Shown: positions 27,195 through 42,482, counted from the first letter of the stretch. The stretch is 64,000 bases of DNA from Strongylocentrotus droebachiensis (GCA_035222895.1 JAVYIG010006597.1:51119-115118); one strand, 5' to 3'. The notes: generated by a model not told the origin, from the sequence alone. Made by a program: numbers and translations.

Positions 27195-29965
27195 AGACTA
27201 TGATAAGAAGGTAACGGGTAATACCAAGGTGAAACAACCAATTACCATGTTCTGTGTCAACATTCATTTAGATGATGTTCATTGACATTAAGATTCAAAA
27301 GTATGAAGCCCTAATTGTTAGGGCGTCTTTCTAACAAGGTACGATGAGCTTTATTTCCCGGTTTATTTCTGTCTCACTTGAAAGAACGGTGGTCATATTT
27401 CTCTCGTGTGTATGTTTTTGAGGAGGTATAACATTGATTGAAATTAAAATACCCATCCCTTTCCCACCCCCTCCCCCCCTCCCCACCCCACCCCCACAAA
27501 CACACATGCGTCTAGATGCTCTCATGTATTCACAGTCATGATCCCAATGTATAGACAAAAGATCAAGAAAAGATTCAAGGAAACGTGACAAATAAAACAT
27601 TGATGTTGTCAAGTTATCGGTATATTCTTTCTCATTTTCTCTCATGTGGCTGATTCCATACGTCATTTTTAACGTGATATGAATAATATATGTAGGCATT
27701 CAACAACAAAACATTTAAGGGTAGATGGAAATAGAATTGGCAGTGTCCATGGTGAATTAGTGTGCGTAAGTAGAGCGATATGAGAGCTCTTTATCATCCT
27801 TCAGTACGTCGTTTAGAACCGTATGATGTCCCCAGGCCAGCCCATTTATCACCGATTCATAAGAAAGAAATTAGGCTCAAGATACCCATTATAAGATCAG
27901 GTAAACTGCCCTTAATCTTTGTCGGGGAGAACTTTGGTAGCTTTACGTCGAAATTAATCACCCTTGTCAAGCTGCAAAATAACATGTGCTCATTCCATCA
28001 TCATTATCAATACAAAATTATCCCTTTGGGTTGCAATTTCGATAACAATCATATCAAGAACTGAATATAAATGGAAGAAACATTCTAGAAGGTTATTAGA
28101 TGATCGGTCTCGCTTTGTTGAAACTCTTGGAGCGTGTATCATAATAACGAATTCATGTATTATTTTGAAATCAGCAAATTGCAGGTACCAATGATAAATT
28201 CTTTTTTTTCCACTTCTGAGTGTAATCACCGGAGCGCACTGCGCCGCGGTGTAGTGCCCATTGGATCAATGATTATTGTCAAAATGTTGCTAGAAACCTA
28301 TGACCAAAAAATAGTAATACAGTGCTATATCTGGCCTTTAAAAAACATCTCCACGGCTTTGCAATATACTACCGATATCCCTTTTCTTTTTGTTGACGCA
28401 AGAATTTTATCTTCTTTTGTTCTAGCACTACAAATTCATTGTAGTGCCAGACCAATCAGTCATTGCCTAAAAACTTCCAAAAGGTCACTTGAGAATGAGA
28501 TTTTGTGTGAAATATCACAGTCGAATGAAATCAAAATGGGGGCATAACTTGATATCAAAGGTCAAACTAGAACGGCGCCACCCCGGCCGTTCTGCTACCT
28601 GCTATAGCTGTTATGCAACCTTGGGTTTCGAGGTCTGATTCTCCGCCATCATCACGCCACAGAAACCACTCATTCACATCAAGCACGCTCACCCATGCCC
28701 AGTCGAGACGGTGCTGAAGTGATCGAACTGCACTAATATTATTACTAGAGCATCATCTGTACGGATCGGCGAGGTCTTCCGAGACACCTGATCATGCTGA
28801 TTGTAACAATCACGTGATATGTCACCTCAGCTGTCTGGCACTTTCTCGCTGGAACGAATCGGTTCGCTAGCTCATTTTGAGGGAAATGGGTATATAATGA
28901 CTAGGAAAAAATTACAATTATGGGGAAGATCTTACAGATAAAGTAAGTGGAAACAGGCATAAACAATAAAAGAGAGAAAATAAACTTAACCAATATTTAA
29001 TCATGGAATAGTTGGACAAAACGTGTTGATTTCAGCCTCAAACCACTTCAAAGGAGGGACCTTGAAGCATAAAGCGAATCAAGATATTAGTTAACTGATA
29101 TTGATCATAGTTATTTGGTAGTTATTTGTGATGATTGATGACTTGTCTACTCTATTAGGAAAGGAACGGTCAAATCCTAGGCAGGTATACTGACCTATGA
29201 ATGACTGGATTTCTGTAAGAATACTCCTACTCTACCCAACGTTTGTGACTGAATTGTGTTGTCTTCTTGTCCAGTACGTGCATTAAATGCATATCAACAT
29301 GAATGTCATCACACGTACACATAATTATATTATTGCATGCGAAATACATAACATTAGAGGTGACAGCGTAGTAGATTGCCAATCAGTTTTCCCCACCCCT
29401 CATCCTTCCACCCATTCACCCCCTCCCCCATTCACCACGAGAAGATGGCGACGCGTCGTGGGAAAACATTTGTCCTAAGTACTACCACTTCAGGATATAA
29501 ACGATAATCATTACCTCCATGATTTCAAATGTGCACCCTGACGGACGTCAACGAAATGACATTAATGTGTGTGACTTGCACTTTTCTTGCTCATATGTAT
29601 TCTTTCTATTCGTCTCGCCAGACGAACTTTATTATGTTATGAAGGCACGATCTGGAAAATAGTCTGGATGGTAATGCAAACATGCAGTACTTCAGGCTTC
29701 ATGGGGCAACACACGACGAATGTTAGGTTGAAGTTGAGGAACAGCTACTGTCATAAGAATAGTTCGTTTGTTTTGTCTTTGTGAATTGGTGAAATTGAAT
29801 AAGTCACTACATGGCTGTATTGGTGCTGCAAATATATTCTATCACATATACGTTATCGACTTCATCTTTGGTTCTAGTATGTATGATAATTAAATGACAT
29901 TTATAAAGCCCTGCTAGAGCTTGGATGACACTAAATGTCAAGGAAGATTACTCTTTTCGTCCCTA
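27195..29965. other. Gene-poor stretch with CpG-richer patch
   Basis: C-rich tract at about 27460-27500. At 28560-28880 the DNA is noticeably richer in CpG and is followed by TATATAAT at 28891, which could be a promoter, but no supported exon follows. A 9-bp hairpin GCACTACAA/TTGTAGTGC lies at 28425-28447. Confidence 0.4.
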
Positions 29966-30046
29966 TTTTCACGAAGTGACGGTAGTGAGGAAAATCGTAA
30001 CGCAAAGTGAATGCAATTTTTTTTCACTACCGTCACTTCGTGAAAA
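29966..30046. repeat. Perfect 23-bp inverted repeat (hairpin)
   Basis: TTTTCACGAAGTGACGGTAG followed by TGA (29966-29988) is exactly inverted at 30024-30046, with a 35-base loop. The stem contains the shorter near-palindrome TCACGAAGTGA. It lies inside an 81-codon ATG frame (29925-30170) of unknown identity. It could be a small MITE, an RNA hairpin or a regulatory palindrome. Confidence 0.75.
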
Positions 30047-30170
30047 CAGCGACGTTAATTTGATGCCAATTGTGATTCAGTTCCATGGTCGTGTTTTAGG
30101 TGAATGGAAGCCCTGTTTCAGGATCGGTAACACTATTACCATCACTTTAGAAGGAAAAAACGACCCTTAA

Positions 30171-33100
30171 AATTATGAATGTTGAAGATAGTGATTTGAA
30201 TTAACAAATTAATGTATAGCACACGTGTATGTCACAAATGTACACAGTCATCACGGCCATCGAGTTCATTTATATGCCAATATCCAGCCAAGAAATAGTT
30301 AGTGCTTACACCTTGATAGCAAATCTCAGTACGCAAATGGATGACGAATGATTTTCTGCAAACTTATACATGACGATACAACATCTACATATGAAATCAA
30401 AACGGTGCGCTAAAAGTGTCTCCTGAAAAGTTAACCTCCTCCAGGGAGCTGTGAAACTAATTCCCTTTTTTCAATCCAGGTTTATACAAATCTGACCGCA
30501 ACATCATTCAATGTGAGAAAATGTGACATTTGATCAGACCTCGCACATGACTTCCCCCAGCATGCATCTCCAATGATGAAGCACAAATTTGATTGAATCT
30601 TCAAACCCGCCATGGACACGAGGTTGTCTGTTATCCTTTCCTTCACTGCGGCCAAGGAGTGAAATATTACGATTAAAAGGAGAGGAGGGATTACGGCCTC
30701 CTCTGTTTTGGGTGAATCACTAATCCTAAGAAGAACCTAAACATATATAAAGGTAGCTATCACATAAGATAATTATTTCAATAACATGTCAAAGCAAGTC
30801 GGTGTATCATCAAATTAAGAGAGGTTGTCTGATTTGAAACGTGACCAATGATTGTTAAAAAGTCAAAATTCTTCAATTTCCTCAAAAGGACAGAGATACT
30901 TTCTTTCCTGCCTAGTAATCAAGAAGGTATGTATTATCGACACATAAATTGTTTCGGGTCAGCATGTTAAGGATTGTTTGTTTATTTGGCCTTTGAAAGT
31001 AGTAATAAGTAAAAATGAAAGTTGACGTAATCTGCTTTGCTCTTGAGCTTTCCGATTCTGATTATAGGGAGTATAATCTGCGATGATGTACGGCTAGTAA
31101 CTCAGGTGTTAAGCTCTAATATTCATGTGTCATCATGAGAAAATGATGGAGAAATGACAAGTCACATGCAAGTAGGTCTTCAACAAATTACTTTCTATCT
31201 CTTGGACAGAAATAGATCCGTGCTCTGTGTTAACTGCCAGACGTTAACACTTTAGTAACGACTTTGATAGCTTGCATGCGGGAGTTACAGGCATCGTATA
31301 TGAAAATTACCGGTATAATTATACTGATTACAAAGTAATGTAATAAAACAGCATTTTCCTATACATTATTTTGTAGGATTTGTTGAAACATGCCTCCTTG
31401 TTACTGTCTGTTTGAGGCTCATTGGTCAAAAGTAACCCTGCATGCTATAACTGTTGAAGAAAGTCATCACACCAGAGGCACCATGGTCGATGTTAGGTTA
31501 CCAACTTAGTTACCATGGTTACTTCTTGCAATTACGAGATTCTGACAGATTTACGCACGTGCCATGTTGGTTAGAATAAAGGACCAGTTAAATTTAATTT
31601 GACATGACTGATAACGCCCACTGAGTTAATCATATTTTTGGCTTGATGTTGGTAAAAAGTGGTTTATCCTATTAACACTCTATTTGCTTTCATCTTTCAT
31701 TGAGATGACGATATATCAAACTTATAAGACATTGTTTTCGGTCAAATATACGAAATATGGCTAGCATGCAGTCTGGGTTCGTTAACTAAGTATCCACACA
31801 ATCTGAGCCAAGTTTATTTTGGGTAATTGGTGTAGGCGTCCTCCTTTAAAAAAAAATGAAGTTTTAAACAAAAATTGCATCAAACGTTACATTTTGTATG
31901 AGTTATGTGGAAATAATTGACATTTGAATATGAATATGAATTTGGATTTGAATTTATTTTGTCGATTATGGCCGCTGTTATTGAAAATCAATGTGGCCTC
32001 GAGCTGATTCTAACGTTGTACCCATTTAAACTACGGTCCAATCATTAAACGGTACAAGCTCATGATACTCCAACCCCTACCTTTTTTTTGGGGGGGGGGG
32101 GAATACTTCATGTGTGAGACATCCCAGTGCAGAGGCAATCGATTAGTAAGGTATTGAAGATTAATCTGGGATTACCCTTAAATTAAGTAAAGCTTATCGG
32201 TATAGAAGACGATTAGCTAGGCCCAGTCAACAATGAATGAATTAATAATTCAACCTCAGGTAGACTATACAGGTGACTTCCTTCTTGGCACCGACGATTC
32301 TTAGACTTAAAAATGGCGGGAACACAGACAAAGATGTAACATTGCAACCTTTCCAGGAACGGCATGATGCCGGGGCACCGCCGTTTACATATTCCAGAAA
32401 ATAATTATGTTATTATCTAAACAAACAAACCGGGGCTAGTAGAGGTTTTGGCAGCCATTTTGAGCTCGGATGTATGAGAATTGGCAATGACATTTCTTAA
32501 TTCATCACGATAGCTTTGATACACTTATGAACATAGATTCTGTCCTACAATCTGTCAGTTCCGGGAAATGGCTCGTTAGTCTTTTTTGTGTCATTCATTC
32601 ATTCATTCATGTACAGCAACTGGTCTTTATGTTATGTGATAATAGAGAAGAATGACAAGAGCCCAGCAGTAACATCACTATCACTAGTCACATTGATCAC
32701 ATGTTTGATTAAACGCAATTTAGAGAGCTCGCATTGGATAAAGAGATCCATTTTTATTTTTTTTTATTTTGTTTAAACCCTCTTACCCTCTATTTTTATT
32801 AAAATAGCGCCATTCATTAGAAATGCTATCATCTCTCATGTAAAGACGAGCTTGTTCGACGTTATTAAATTTTGTTCACCGTCACTATATGAAATAAATT
32901 AAAACGACCTCGTGCCTTTAATGTGAATATGAATCTTTGGAAAAAGTACTGTTTTTACTTCCATCATTTTTATCACACAAAATTAAAAATGATGAAAAAA
33001 TTGGAATATTGTTATCTGAATGAAACCACACAAAAAAAAAATTGACGTCAATCAGTAATATTTTATCGGAATATTTACGAAGTTCAGAAAGAATTTATCA

Positions 33101-36100
33101 CTTTATAGTGAGCAAGAACCACATAATATAAAACATATTTATCTCACTATTCTATAATTATTGATTATAAAATGCAATTTTGACAAAGAATCATTCCGAA
33201 ATCAGTCTTAATAGAATTATAATAATTTAATTTTAATATGCCTTAAGCCGCTACGATATTTGTTTAAGAATATAAACAACATCTGAAAAGGATATTAAAT
33301 AGGCGGTATGACATTTTCCGAAGTGTCCCCCTAGAGAGACCATAGTTTCGATAGGTTTCATTGAATCATATGCCTACTCTGAGTTTGCAAAAAATAGAGA
33401 CAAGGACTCCCTTTAAAAGAGGGGAAAAAACGTTTGTTTCTCACGTCAAAATATATTAGGAAGCTAGGTTAGACGGTAGGACCATGTTTCGGATATGACG
33501 ACCATTGTCGGTGATTATTTCAGAAGTTGTAGTTAATTCAAAGACCTTCTATTCTTCGTAGCAAGGTACGAACGATGTACTTAGATGTTGACAGGGATGA
33601 ATGACTCAACAATTTTCTTTCTTTTACTGGATTGCGATTTAATAGGTTAAAATGGCTATTGATTTACCTGTCTGCCAATATTTCATTTTCCTCTCTCCTT
33701 CTAAGCGCGCGCTATTAAGATATTAATTCATGTATTGTGTAAGTATTGTGCAAGCATTGTTACCCCTGAGAAGGGAAAGGTCCCCGAAAATTTGAAATGA
33801 AATTAAAAAGTTGTCATGAAATGCATTTCAAGTGATCTCTCTCTCTCTCACTACATAACATTAAAATAAAAACCTAGTAAAGATGTTAACATGTCTTGAA
33901 AGAAATGTGTCTTACCCCCAAGAGCTATATAAACATACTTTCATTCTTACTGACAACTAAATAAGTTTGGGGCAAATTAAATCGCTTTCTCTGAAAACTA
34001 GTTACAGGTATAAACTTCTCAGAGACATCAAGTTGAGCAACTAAAGGGTTGAAACCCGAATCATGCATTAATAGTTATGGATAGCAGATGCTAAATGATC
34101 ATGTTAGATAGGCTTGGTGATGATGTTGCTCTCTACTCCTCACCTATCAGCGTTTACCCGAATTTAAAGGCGTTTTTCTTTCTTTCAAAAGGCCTATCCA
34201 AATGAAGTTTAAATAAGTTCTTCCTTATATTTGCCATGGAGGAAACAAAGCAGAGCAAATATAAAGAAACTGAATATTCCCTATATGATGACAAAAGTGT
34301 TAATAATTTGGTTGGCTTCAGTCTAATTTCATGGGGGAGGGGGGTCCAGGCGCATTTTTGCACCTCAGGCACCACAAAGTTAGGTTGCAAAAACTGCAGC
34401 CTTACGGTGCACCAACCATCGTGTCCATGCTCCAATCTATGGAGAGGGAGATTTCACCGACATATACTGCTGTTAAAGTAGCATATTTCGTTGCATGTAT
34501 CCACATGGGATATTCAGCAAAGATACTATAACAAGTTTTTTTCTCCCATTTTCAAATCTTGTTGATGTCAATTCAGTTCAATCAGAACGTTTTCGTTGTT
34601 TTATGTCATTCGTGAAAACATTCAACAGGCAATTCTAACTTTATCAATTTCCCGACCATACCCAAAGTCCCACTCCATCTTTAACTCAATTTACCTTCAC
34701 CTAACCGGAGGTATTTTGTTTGCATTTGTTTACATTAGACACATGGCAACTTATGATATTCCATTCTGGAGTTGTTGAACTCTGGCTCGTATGGGAGTCA
34801 CCAATTCCCACCATCTCCATCAGCACGATTGCATCAAGAAACTCCTACTACCAATCCTACCAACTACAATTCATTCATGATTGTCCACATTCCACCAAAT
34901 TTACTCCAAAATTTGGTCCATTCGGAGTTTAGTTAACCCTACAGGGGAAAACACTTGTTAAAACGTTAACTGTTTCATCCGGTTACAACAGTCAATTCCA
35001 TAACAAGATCGTGGCAATACTATAGCTTTAATTTATTGTTTAAAGAAGGGTTTACAAGCTTCTTCATACTTATCATAGAATTAAAAGTGTCAAGAAGACA
35101 ACATTTTGCTTTACAGGGCTGCTTTAACTGTTTGATTTAATATACTCTATATTAAGCGAGGGAGCTAAAGTGAGAAATTCAATAACAAACTTGGAGCGAG
35201 AGAAAGTGTGACACTTGTATTAAATTAAATCATAAGAAACAAAGAAAGTTCATGAAGCCCTGGGACAAGCTTATAGCCATGGTAAGCTATATATAGGCCT
35301 GCAATAGAGCGACCGAGATATTTTTTAACAATATATGTAGCTATATCATCTGTTGTTATTATAATAAAGAACGTTACCATAGTGATTTAAACGATGATGA
35401 TGATGATACTGATCATCAAAATGGAATTTGCTACAAACTGAAGACATCATGTCGATATAGCCAGAATATAGGAAATGCACAAGTACATCTGAACCTTATT
35501 CTGTCGAACGATCAAAATCACTCGACAAAATTTCAAATCAAACTGATTAATCTCAAATTGAAATCCTTGATGTTAAAGGCGTTTTCGTAATGGAAGGTGG
35601 AAGTGAAACTTGGCATTGTGACATTCCGTGCGTGGGCTTGTACTTCTAAAGATTCCGATGTCCTATCAAATCACATTTCTTTTCAATTCGTAACAATGTC
35701 TGAGTCAGATTACCATGATAAAACAATACATGACTCAATAAGGTTTTTATCTCCATTCCATCCTGTCTCATGCTTCATCTCTTTATTTGTCTCAGGTTTT
35801 TGGTTATATTTTTCAGTATCTTAACCTCTCTTCACCGGTCATGTATCCTGCCATTATGATAGGGACAAATCAATGCTTTGTTTTACCTACGAAATAGTAA
35901 ACAAGCTCAAAAGCAGGTGACATGCCAAACAAGAATTTCCTTGTATTATTAGCTCACAGCTGTTCAAAGACATGGACCACTCTTCATGTTTCAGCTTCCT
36001 ATAAGAACGACACCTGGCTATGTAGGCAACACGTGTCATGTTATATTTCCTAAAGGTACAAAAACTATGTGATCGCATTCCAACGATATGATGTCAGAGC

Positions 36101-39100
36101 GTAAGAACGCGACGCAATGGATGGTAAATGGTATAATTGATAACACAAATCAGAAAGGATATTATCTCATATACACTAACTACTTAATTATATAAGTGAA
36201 GAGTCGCAGTAAATAAAACAAACAAGGCATGAATGGAAGAAGCGTCAACACAGGTAGATAGATAAACACTGATTATCACTATATTATCTTATCTCACCGA
36301 AAAGCTATTTATTCTTTGGATATACAGTAGGATGATCTGATTTGCATATATTCTTTTTCTCACTTGCTATGTTATACTAGGAATTCACACTTTGTCACAT
36401 TCCAATCAAAATAGTATCAAGGATAAAGTCGCGATAATCATGCACTTTGTCAACAAGAAAATACCCAAAAGGGGGAGGGTTATAAAGTTATTGGAATAAT
36501 TGTTATTGCTCCTCATAGACTTGTCCTACGTTCATTCTCCTGCCTACGACTCTTTTCAGCTATGTTATTGGTGATGCCATAATTATCCTCCCCCGTCTTG
36601 CTTTTAGTCGCCAGGTGGACACAAATAGCCATGGTTACAATCACATTTACGTATTATATATCGAGCTTGAATGTTTAAATATTTGTATGGGAGTTGTGTT
36701 GACACACTTAGATGTTGCATCTTTATAACAGCCATCACGATAATCTATAATTTAGATTGCTTCTCTAGATTCACAATCAGTTTTATTTAAAATGCAAATT
36801 GTAAAGTGCAATCGATACTTTTCAGCGCCCTTTCCAAATTCATAGACGTTTAAATACTTTGAATGCGGTTATGCGGGAAGGTGATATACATGTAGTAGCA
36901 AAATTTAATGAAATATTTATAAATAGAAAGGCAACATTTCGTATTAGGTAAGCATTATATTACAATTTACAAATTATTGATAATATAAACACTCACATAT
37001 TTGGTCTTAAGTATTGTGGATTTTCCTTTTAGACCCCTTATGGCGAGGGCCGGGTGAAGGTCACTTTTAACCTTCATTGAGCGATTATAACCTCTTTTCA
37101 GTGTATACACTGGTATCTGAGAAACGCAGTGAATGACAAATATTTAAATCTTAAATATTTGTGGAGAGAATTAGGTGTGATAATTAGCGGCTCAAGTGCA
37201 ACGATTCGAGGACACACATTGGGTAATTGATTGACAAGGGATAAGATAAATCCTATCTCTGTAATGCAGCTCGAATGAATAATTTAAGATGTGACTACCT
37301 TTACATTTAAATTATTTCACTTTTTGGAGAGGTGAAGATGGCACTCGAGTTATGATAATACCAAAAAGTAGAAATTGAATTTAAAATCATCACAATGATT
37401 ATAATTAAATGTATCTGCCAAACGAACTAAACTTAAACGAATACTGTAGTTGAGTAATGAGCAAAGAAATTGAAGACACCAAGTCTGAACAGTACTAAAA
37501 CATAACAACGGTACATCCGTAGTAAAAAAAAATAAAAAAAATTGCCGTAACTTTTCATATTTTCATTACTTTTCAGGACTAACAACATATCTTGGTAATA
37601 GTATATGACGATAATTTCTCAAATACATGATTGATAATGAGGAATGACTTCTAAAACGTTTTTAACATTTTAAATTCTCCTTTGAAAGTTAATTACGTCA
37701 CCAAAATCCAAGTTTACCTTTAACAGAGCTCGGACAACGTGGTGATCTGTGCCTGACAGATGAATGACATCAAGGGACGTTATTTGACAATTCCAAATGT
37801 ATATAGATCTAAGATCGGATTCAAGTGTTTGAGTAAACAGAGCTGTGAATTCGAATGATTGAACGCTTTGATACATTTTAAAGGCATGATAATGAAACAT
37901 TATACAATTAGGTATTTCTTATATGACACACGTAGAAACGTGTGCATTTAACAAGCACACATACATTTTTTACTTCAGTTTTACTTTTCCGTCTTCGTTT
38001 ATAAATGGTAAATATTCGAACAAATTTCCAACGAGTGCTTCTCATCGCTCCTAAACATCTTGAAAGTGTATTTCGAAAGTAGCAAAACCAAGCATGAAGT
38101 ACAATGCGTCTACACAGCATACATGCACAAGCTTCGAACCATTATTATAACTTTAAAATAACAATAATTGGTTATAAACCACTTGATTTCCACTTATAAT
38201 TCAAGAATGTGGGTGGTAAGATGGACATGTAAACACGAATGGATTATGATGGAAACGTTGATTATCAAATCAGTGTTATCGATTCCAAAATCATGTTCAC
38301 ATTAATGTATCATAAGTACACATACAAGTCATAATAATGTTATCCTACGACAACTGTACAAACCTAATTTCTACAGGACTTTAAGAGAAATATGAATAAA
38401 ATATGACATGCCCTAAAACCTATGCTACCATTATTATTTTAAACTTGTATAATGCCAATTTGATACACACAACTCAATCTGAGTATTAATTTATGTCTGG
38501 CGTGTATCCACATCTAAAAAAGCACTATAAAATACGAATATATTTCGTAATTTAATTACTTCACGACGGCAGCTGATCATCGTTTTCAATACTGATTTCT
38601 AAATGAGTCAGGGGTTTCTGAACTTAAGAGAACAGACATGGGTCAATCATCTAATAAAAAGAAATTAGATAATATTTCAAGGTGAAAATCCTGAATTCGT
38701 AAACGCGAGATTGATGATAATGAGGCATGCTGAAAGACGTGGTCACAAAAAGGGAAGACTCTAGCCATGTCTGGATCGCATATTTGTCTTATTCGAACGA
38801 AATAGCTATTTTCTTTTTTAATTAAAGGCATATTTATCATATATCAATTGAGTTATCATAATCATAAAACATAAGACATGTTACCTTCTTCTCGTATTAG
38901 ATAAAAGAGCCCAAAAGCCTGGTAATTCTACTCCATAAATATGTGAAAATAAATACAAAGATGATGAAAATCAAAATGATGATCAAATGTAATTACGATT
39001 CTAGGGTCATTTTTTCACTTGAAATAATGTTATTACTGTACTGCAACAGAAGAATGTTATTTGAATCATCCTAGAATTGAGGTTTAAAAGATTTTCTTTA

Positions 39101-42100
39101 GGTTGGGTTGAATTAAAAATATATATTAATTATTATACTATCCACGAATATGAAACATAAAACTGCATTCGTATGGACAGACGTGCAATGCAGAAATGGA
39201 CGTGGCGCAGTTGCTAACGGGACCAGGAAGGAGAAGACGAGCTATTGTGTTCTTAAATTGTTTTCATTACCAATTAAAATGGAAACAATTGCGACAAATT
39301 GCCTGTAATTGGCTCACCACTATAAAGACTGTTCATGGTTTTCTTTTTCTACACCCCCGCCAATCTGACTCCCATGCAATAAGGCCACTGCTAAATATCT
39401 TTAAAACGTGTCTGAATGTCGATGTGGGGCCCTAACAAGCACAGTATAGGGACTGTTCAATGACACGTTCAAACCTTGCCAAATAAGGTATTTTCAATGA
39501 AAGAATTCCTGATGGGAAAAGTATTAATATTTACTTCTGTGAATATGTGTGTATCTTTGGCACTACACAACGGTTATTGGCACTTTCTGAAATGATTTTT
39601 GGCAACAAAGTGAACATTAGTAATTTAGTTTTAGCAAAATTATGAAAACATAAAATATTAACCATTAAAAACATACGCCCTCAAAACTTCATAATATTAT
39701 TCTGGGGAAATTCAATTTACCCGGAAAGATGTTCTCAATGGATAGAAAGAGATTAGGATGATAAAATATCCATATTTTTGTTGCAATGTAATAAAAACAT
39801 TCTTGCCAAAGTTAATTCTGATGGCATAGAACTGTATCATGAAAGTGTAAAAATATCACATATCATTATCTTGACTAGCCTCTTCACGAGAGCCTAGTTC
39901 AGCATCTTCAAAAGCATTCTTACTACCCTCCCTTGTTTAACAAGAAAACATTTAATTTCATTATTATAATTATTACTTATGATTATTATGCTACGCTCAC
40001 TGTATAAGAAAATGAAACCGTGATGAACACTTCGGGAAATTGTATATTTTGAAGGTTTCTGTTGTTTTAGTGTCATGTGCATTTAACTTTTAAAAGAATT
40101 ATTTTGATGGTTATGTGTCAGGTGTGTGAGGTGAGTCAGCATGTTATAGTGGTCATTTATTAGCATTCATTGTCTGCATACAAGTCCTGATTGTCTGCAG
40201 ACAAGTCAGAGTCTATAACGATTTAATGCAGTTTTCCGTCCTAATCAAGGATGTATTTCTCACCATTTCTCTTGTAGTATTACGTAACAGCCCTCAGCTA
40301 GGATTTTGGATCCGTCACATCAACAAAAGGGAAATATGGCAAGTCTCCGTAAAACTCTCTCCAATACTTGCACATCTTGAAAACAAACATTCATAACGTT
40401 ACAAATACCTAATTTTGCCTTTTTTTATATTATCAATCATTATTATCCCTTTCCCGTCTTAATTGGTGACAATGGAGATCCATTCAGGTTCTAATGATGC
40501 CACTCTAATCAGCATACAGCAAAACTGTATACCTTAACCAGTTACGAAAAGAATATTACATTTCTGAATACATGACTATTTGAAACTGGGCAATAACTTG
40601 TAGCACATTCAAGTGTTGTGGGTAATGTGTTTGGCTGAACTTTATGTAAACTGCGAACGCTAGCAACTTTAAACATTTGAACTCTATTGAAACTAGGGTG
40701 TCAAGTTTGATTTTAAAAACGTGAAACGATTATGATATAAGCCATACGAGTGGGCTTAAAGTCGAACTCTAAGAGCACTTCTTTTTAATCAGACTTTGTC
40801 TCAAAATAGAAGACAAATGTTCAAGTCCAAGAGAAATTGAGGAGTTACTGAGCTCCATCTCGCTCCCTGGAGGGAAACGAGACACTTTAAAGCCCTTTTT
40901 GACAAAGTTCTGGCACACTGGAAGTGGAAATGACTCTTCATTATTATTATCCCTCGTCATCATGCACGTTAGAAGCATAGTTTTTGTAATAAATGATGTA
41001 AAATTCAGGTACGCTCTCCTCCGAAAGCCACTGACGCAGTTCGTTTCTAACCACTGACTCAATTACATCGTCTAGAAGAGATTAAAGTGTGACTCTTCCA
41101 GACATCTATTTAGTGTGTTTCCATCTCGTTCCACCCTTTGCCAAAGTTTCACTGGATGCACAGAATCGGATGATTGATGGAGAATTTTCAAAGTTGGCAA
41201 ATTTGTCAATACTTTGCTTTGACGCGATTCGCGTTTTTGCAAACTTCTGTCAAGCTGTTCGTCCGATCCATAACGGGCGTAGCGAAAGTCGTCGGTTGCC
41301 AGGACAACGTCTGTCTGCAAACTATTTATATTCGATACTCTCTACATTCTTAGTCTTACACATCAATCTGTCTTTTGCTAAATCTCTTGCCTTGTTTTAT
41401 CAATTGAGTTCTTTTCTGTGTTCTACTGATATGAAGTCCCTTACTTATACTTCGATCGCGTTTAATCATTATTTTTAATTAGGTTCTGATCTCCTCTCGA
41501 ATCCATCTTCCCCTCCCACCCCCTTTTCTCTCTCTCTCTCTCTCTCTTTTTTTGTCCTTTTCTCCCAACTGCCTGTATTTGTTTTAAATACTTTCATTAT
41601 TCTGCTTAGTCCGTCAAGATGAGTATGTTCTCCGTACACACCCTGGATGCTGTATGCGATCAAATAAAGGAATATACCAGTATGATATATTGGTCTATCT
41701 GTCGGCCTTTATCCCTATCTCTGTCTGCATGTCTGTTTTATCATGAACCCAACATACTTTTACTGTCCTTCAATTGTTGTACTCTCTCTCTCTTACTCTC
41801 TCTCTCATTTTCTCTCTCTCTCTCTTTCTCTTTTTCTTTCTTTTTATCTCTCTTTATATAACTCTTTTATCCAGTCTCTCTCCCAGACTCTAAGATACCA
41901 ACAATATTCCCTGGTTTGTCTATTCATTCCAGCTCTGTGCTGTCTTCGGATCACAGCTGTTTAATATGTTAGTGCCCCGATATCCGAGGACAGACCATTC
42001 TCCTTCTCTGTCCTGTTCTCTCATCATATCAGGGGCTATACCCCCTTGCGTTTCAGGGGTGACTTCATTTCCTTGTAGCTACACACCGAACAGACCTATG

Positions 42101-42259
42101 CGCCATCCAAATCGATTTCATATTTATGTTTAACAATCCATTTCCCCAACAAATCTGAATGCTGATGGCTAGATGATTCCCAAATCGGAGTCAGAAATTA
42201 GATAAATAAGGAATGGGGTATTTATAAGCCGTATAATATCATGATCCTTATGATCATTG
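30171..42259. other. Gene-poor stretch
   Basis: Long AT-rich region with no recognisable protein domain or RNA gene. Includes a G12 tract (32090-32101) and CT-rich tracts at about 41527-41548 and 41786-41856. Frames at 40769-41062 and 41072-41320 (minus) are somewhat coding-like in composition but match no family I recognise. Confidence 0.4.
41786..41856. repeat. CT-rich microsatellite
   Basis: Interrupted (CT)n/(CTTT)n tract. Ser/Leu/Phe-rich plus-strand frames over it are artefacts. Confidence 0.85.
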
Positions 42260-42482
42260 TTGCTCACGCGACGATGTGATATGGAGTATCCCTATTTTAA
42301 GCCAGACATTTGGCTCTTAGAGTCGATTCATTAGATTGATTGGTATAGATTTTTAAACGACATTTATTTTCGTCTTTTATATGATTCTTAAATCGTCGTC
42401 AGAACATGTGTAAACAATTAATCGTAATATAGTTATTGCTCACGCGACAAACTATTCATAGAACAGGCCAGATATTTGTCTC
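42260..42482. repeat. Two diverged copies of a paired motif
   Basis: TTGCTCACGCGAC at 42260-42272 is followed by CCAGACATTTGGCTC at 42302-42316. The same pair recurs as TTGCTCACGCGAC at 42436-42448 and CCAGATATTTGTCTC at 42468-42482. The order and orientation are kept while the sequence between has diverged and the spacing shrinks from 42 to 32 bases. This is either an old ~176-bp tandem duplication or constrained sites. Confidence 0.5.

Noticed and set aside
28891..28940. TATATAAT followed by an ATG and a GTAAGT-type donor, as a promoter with first exon
   Set aside because: The ATG is only about 25 bases from the TATA-like element, where transcription would start, and only about eight codons precede the donor; too little to call.
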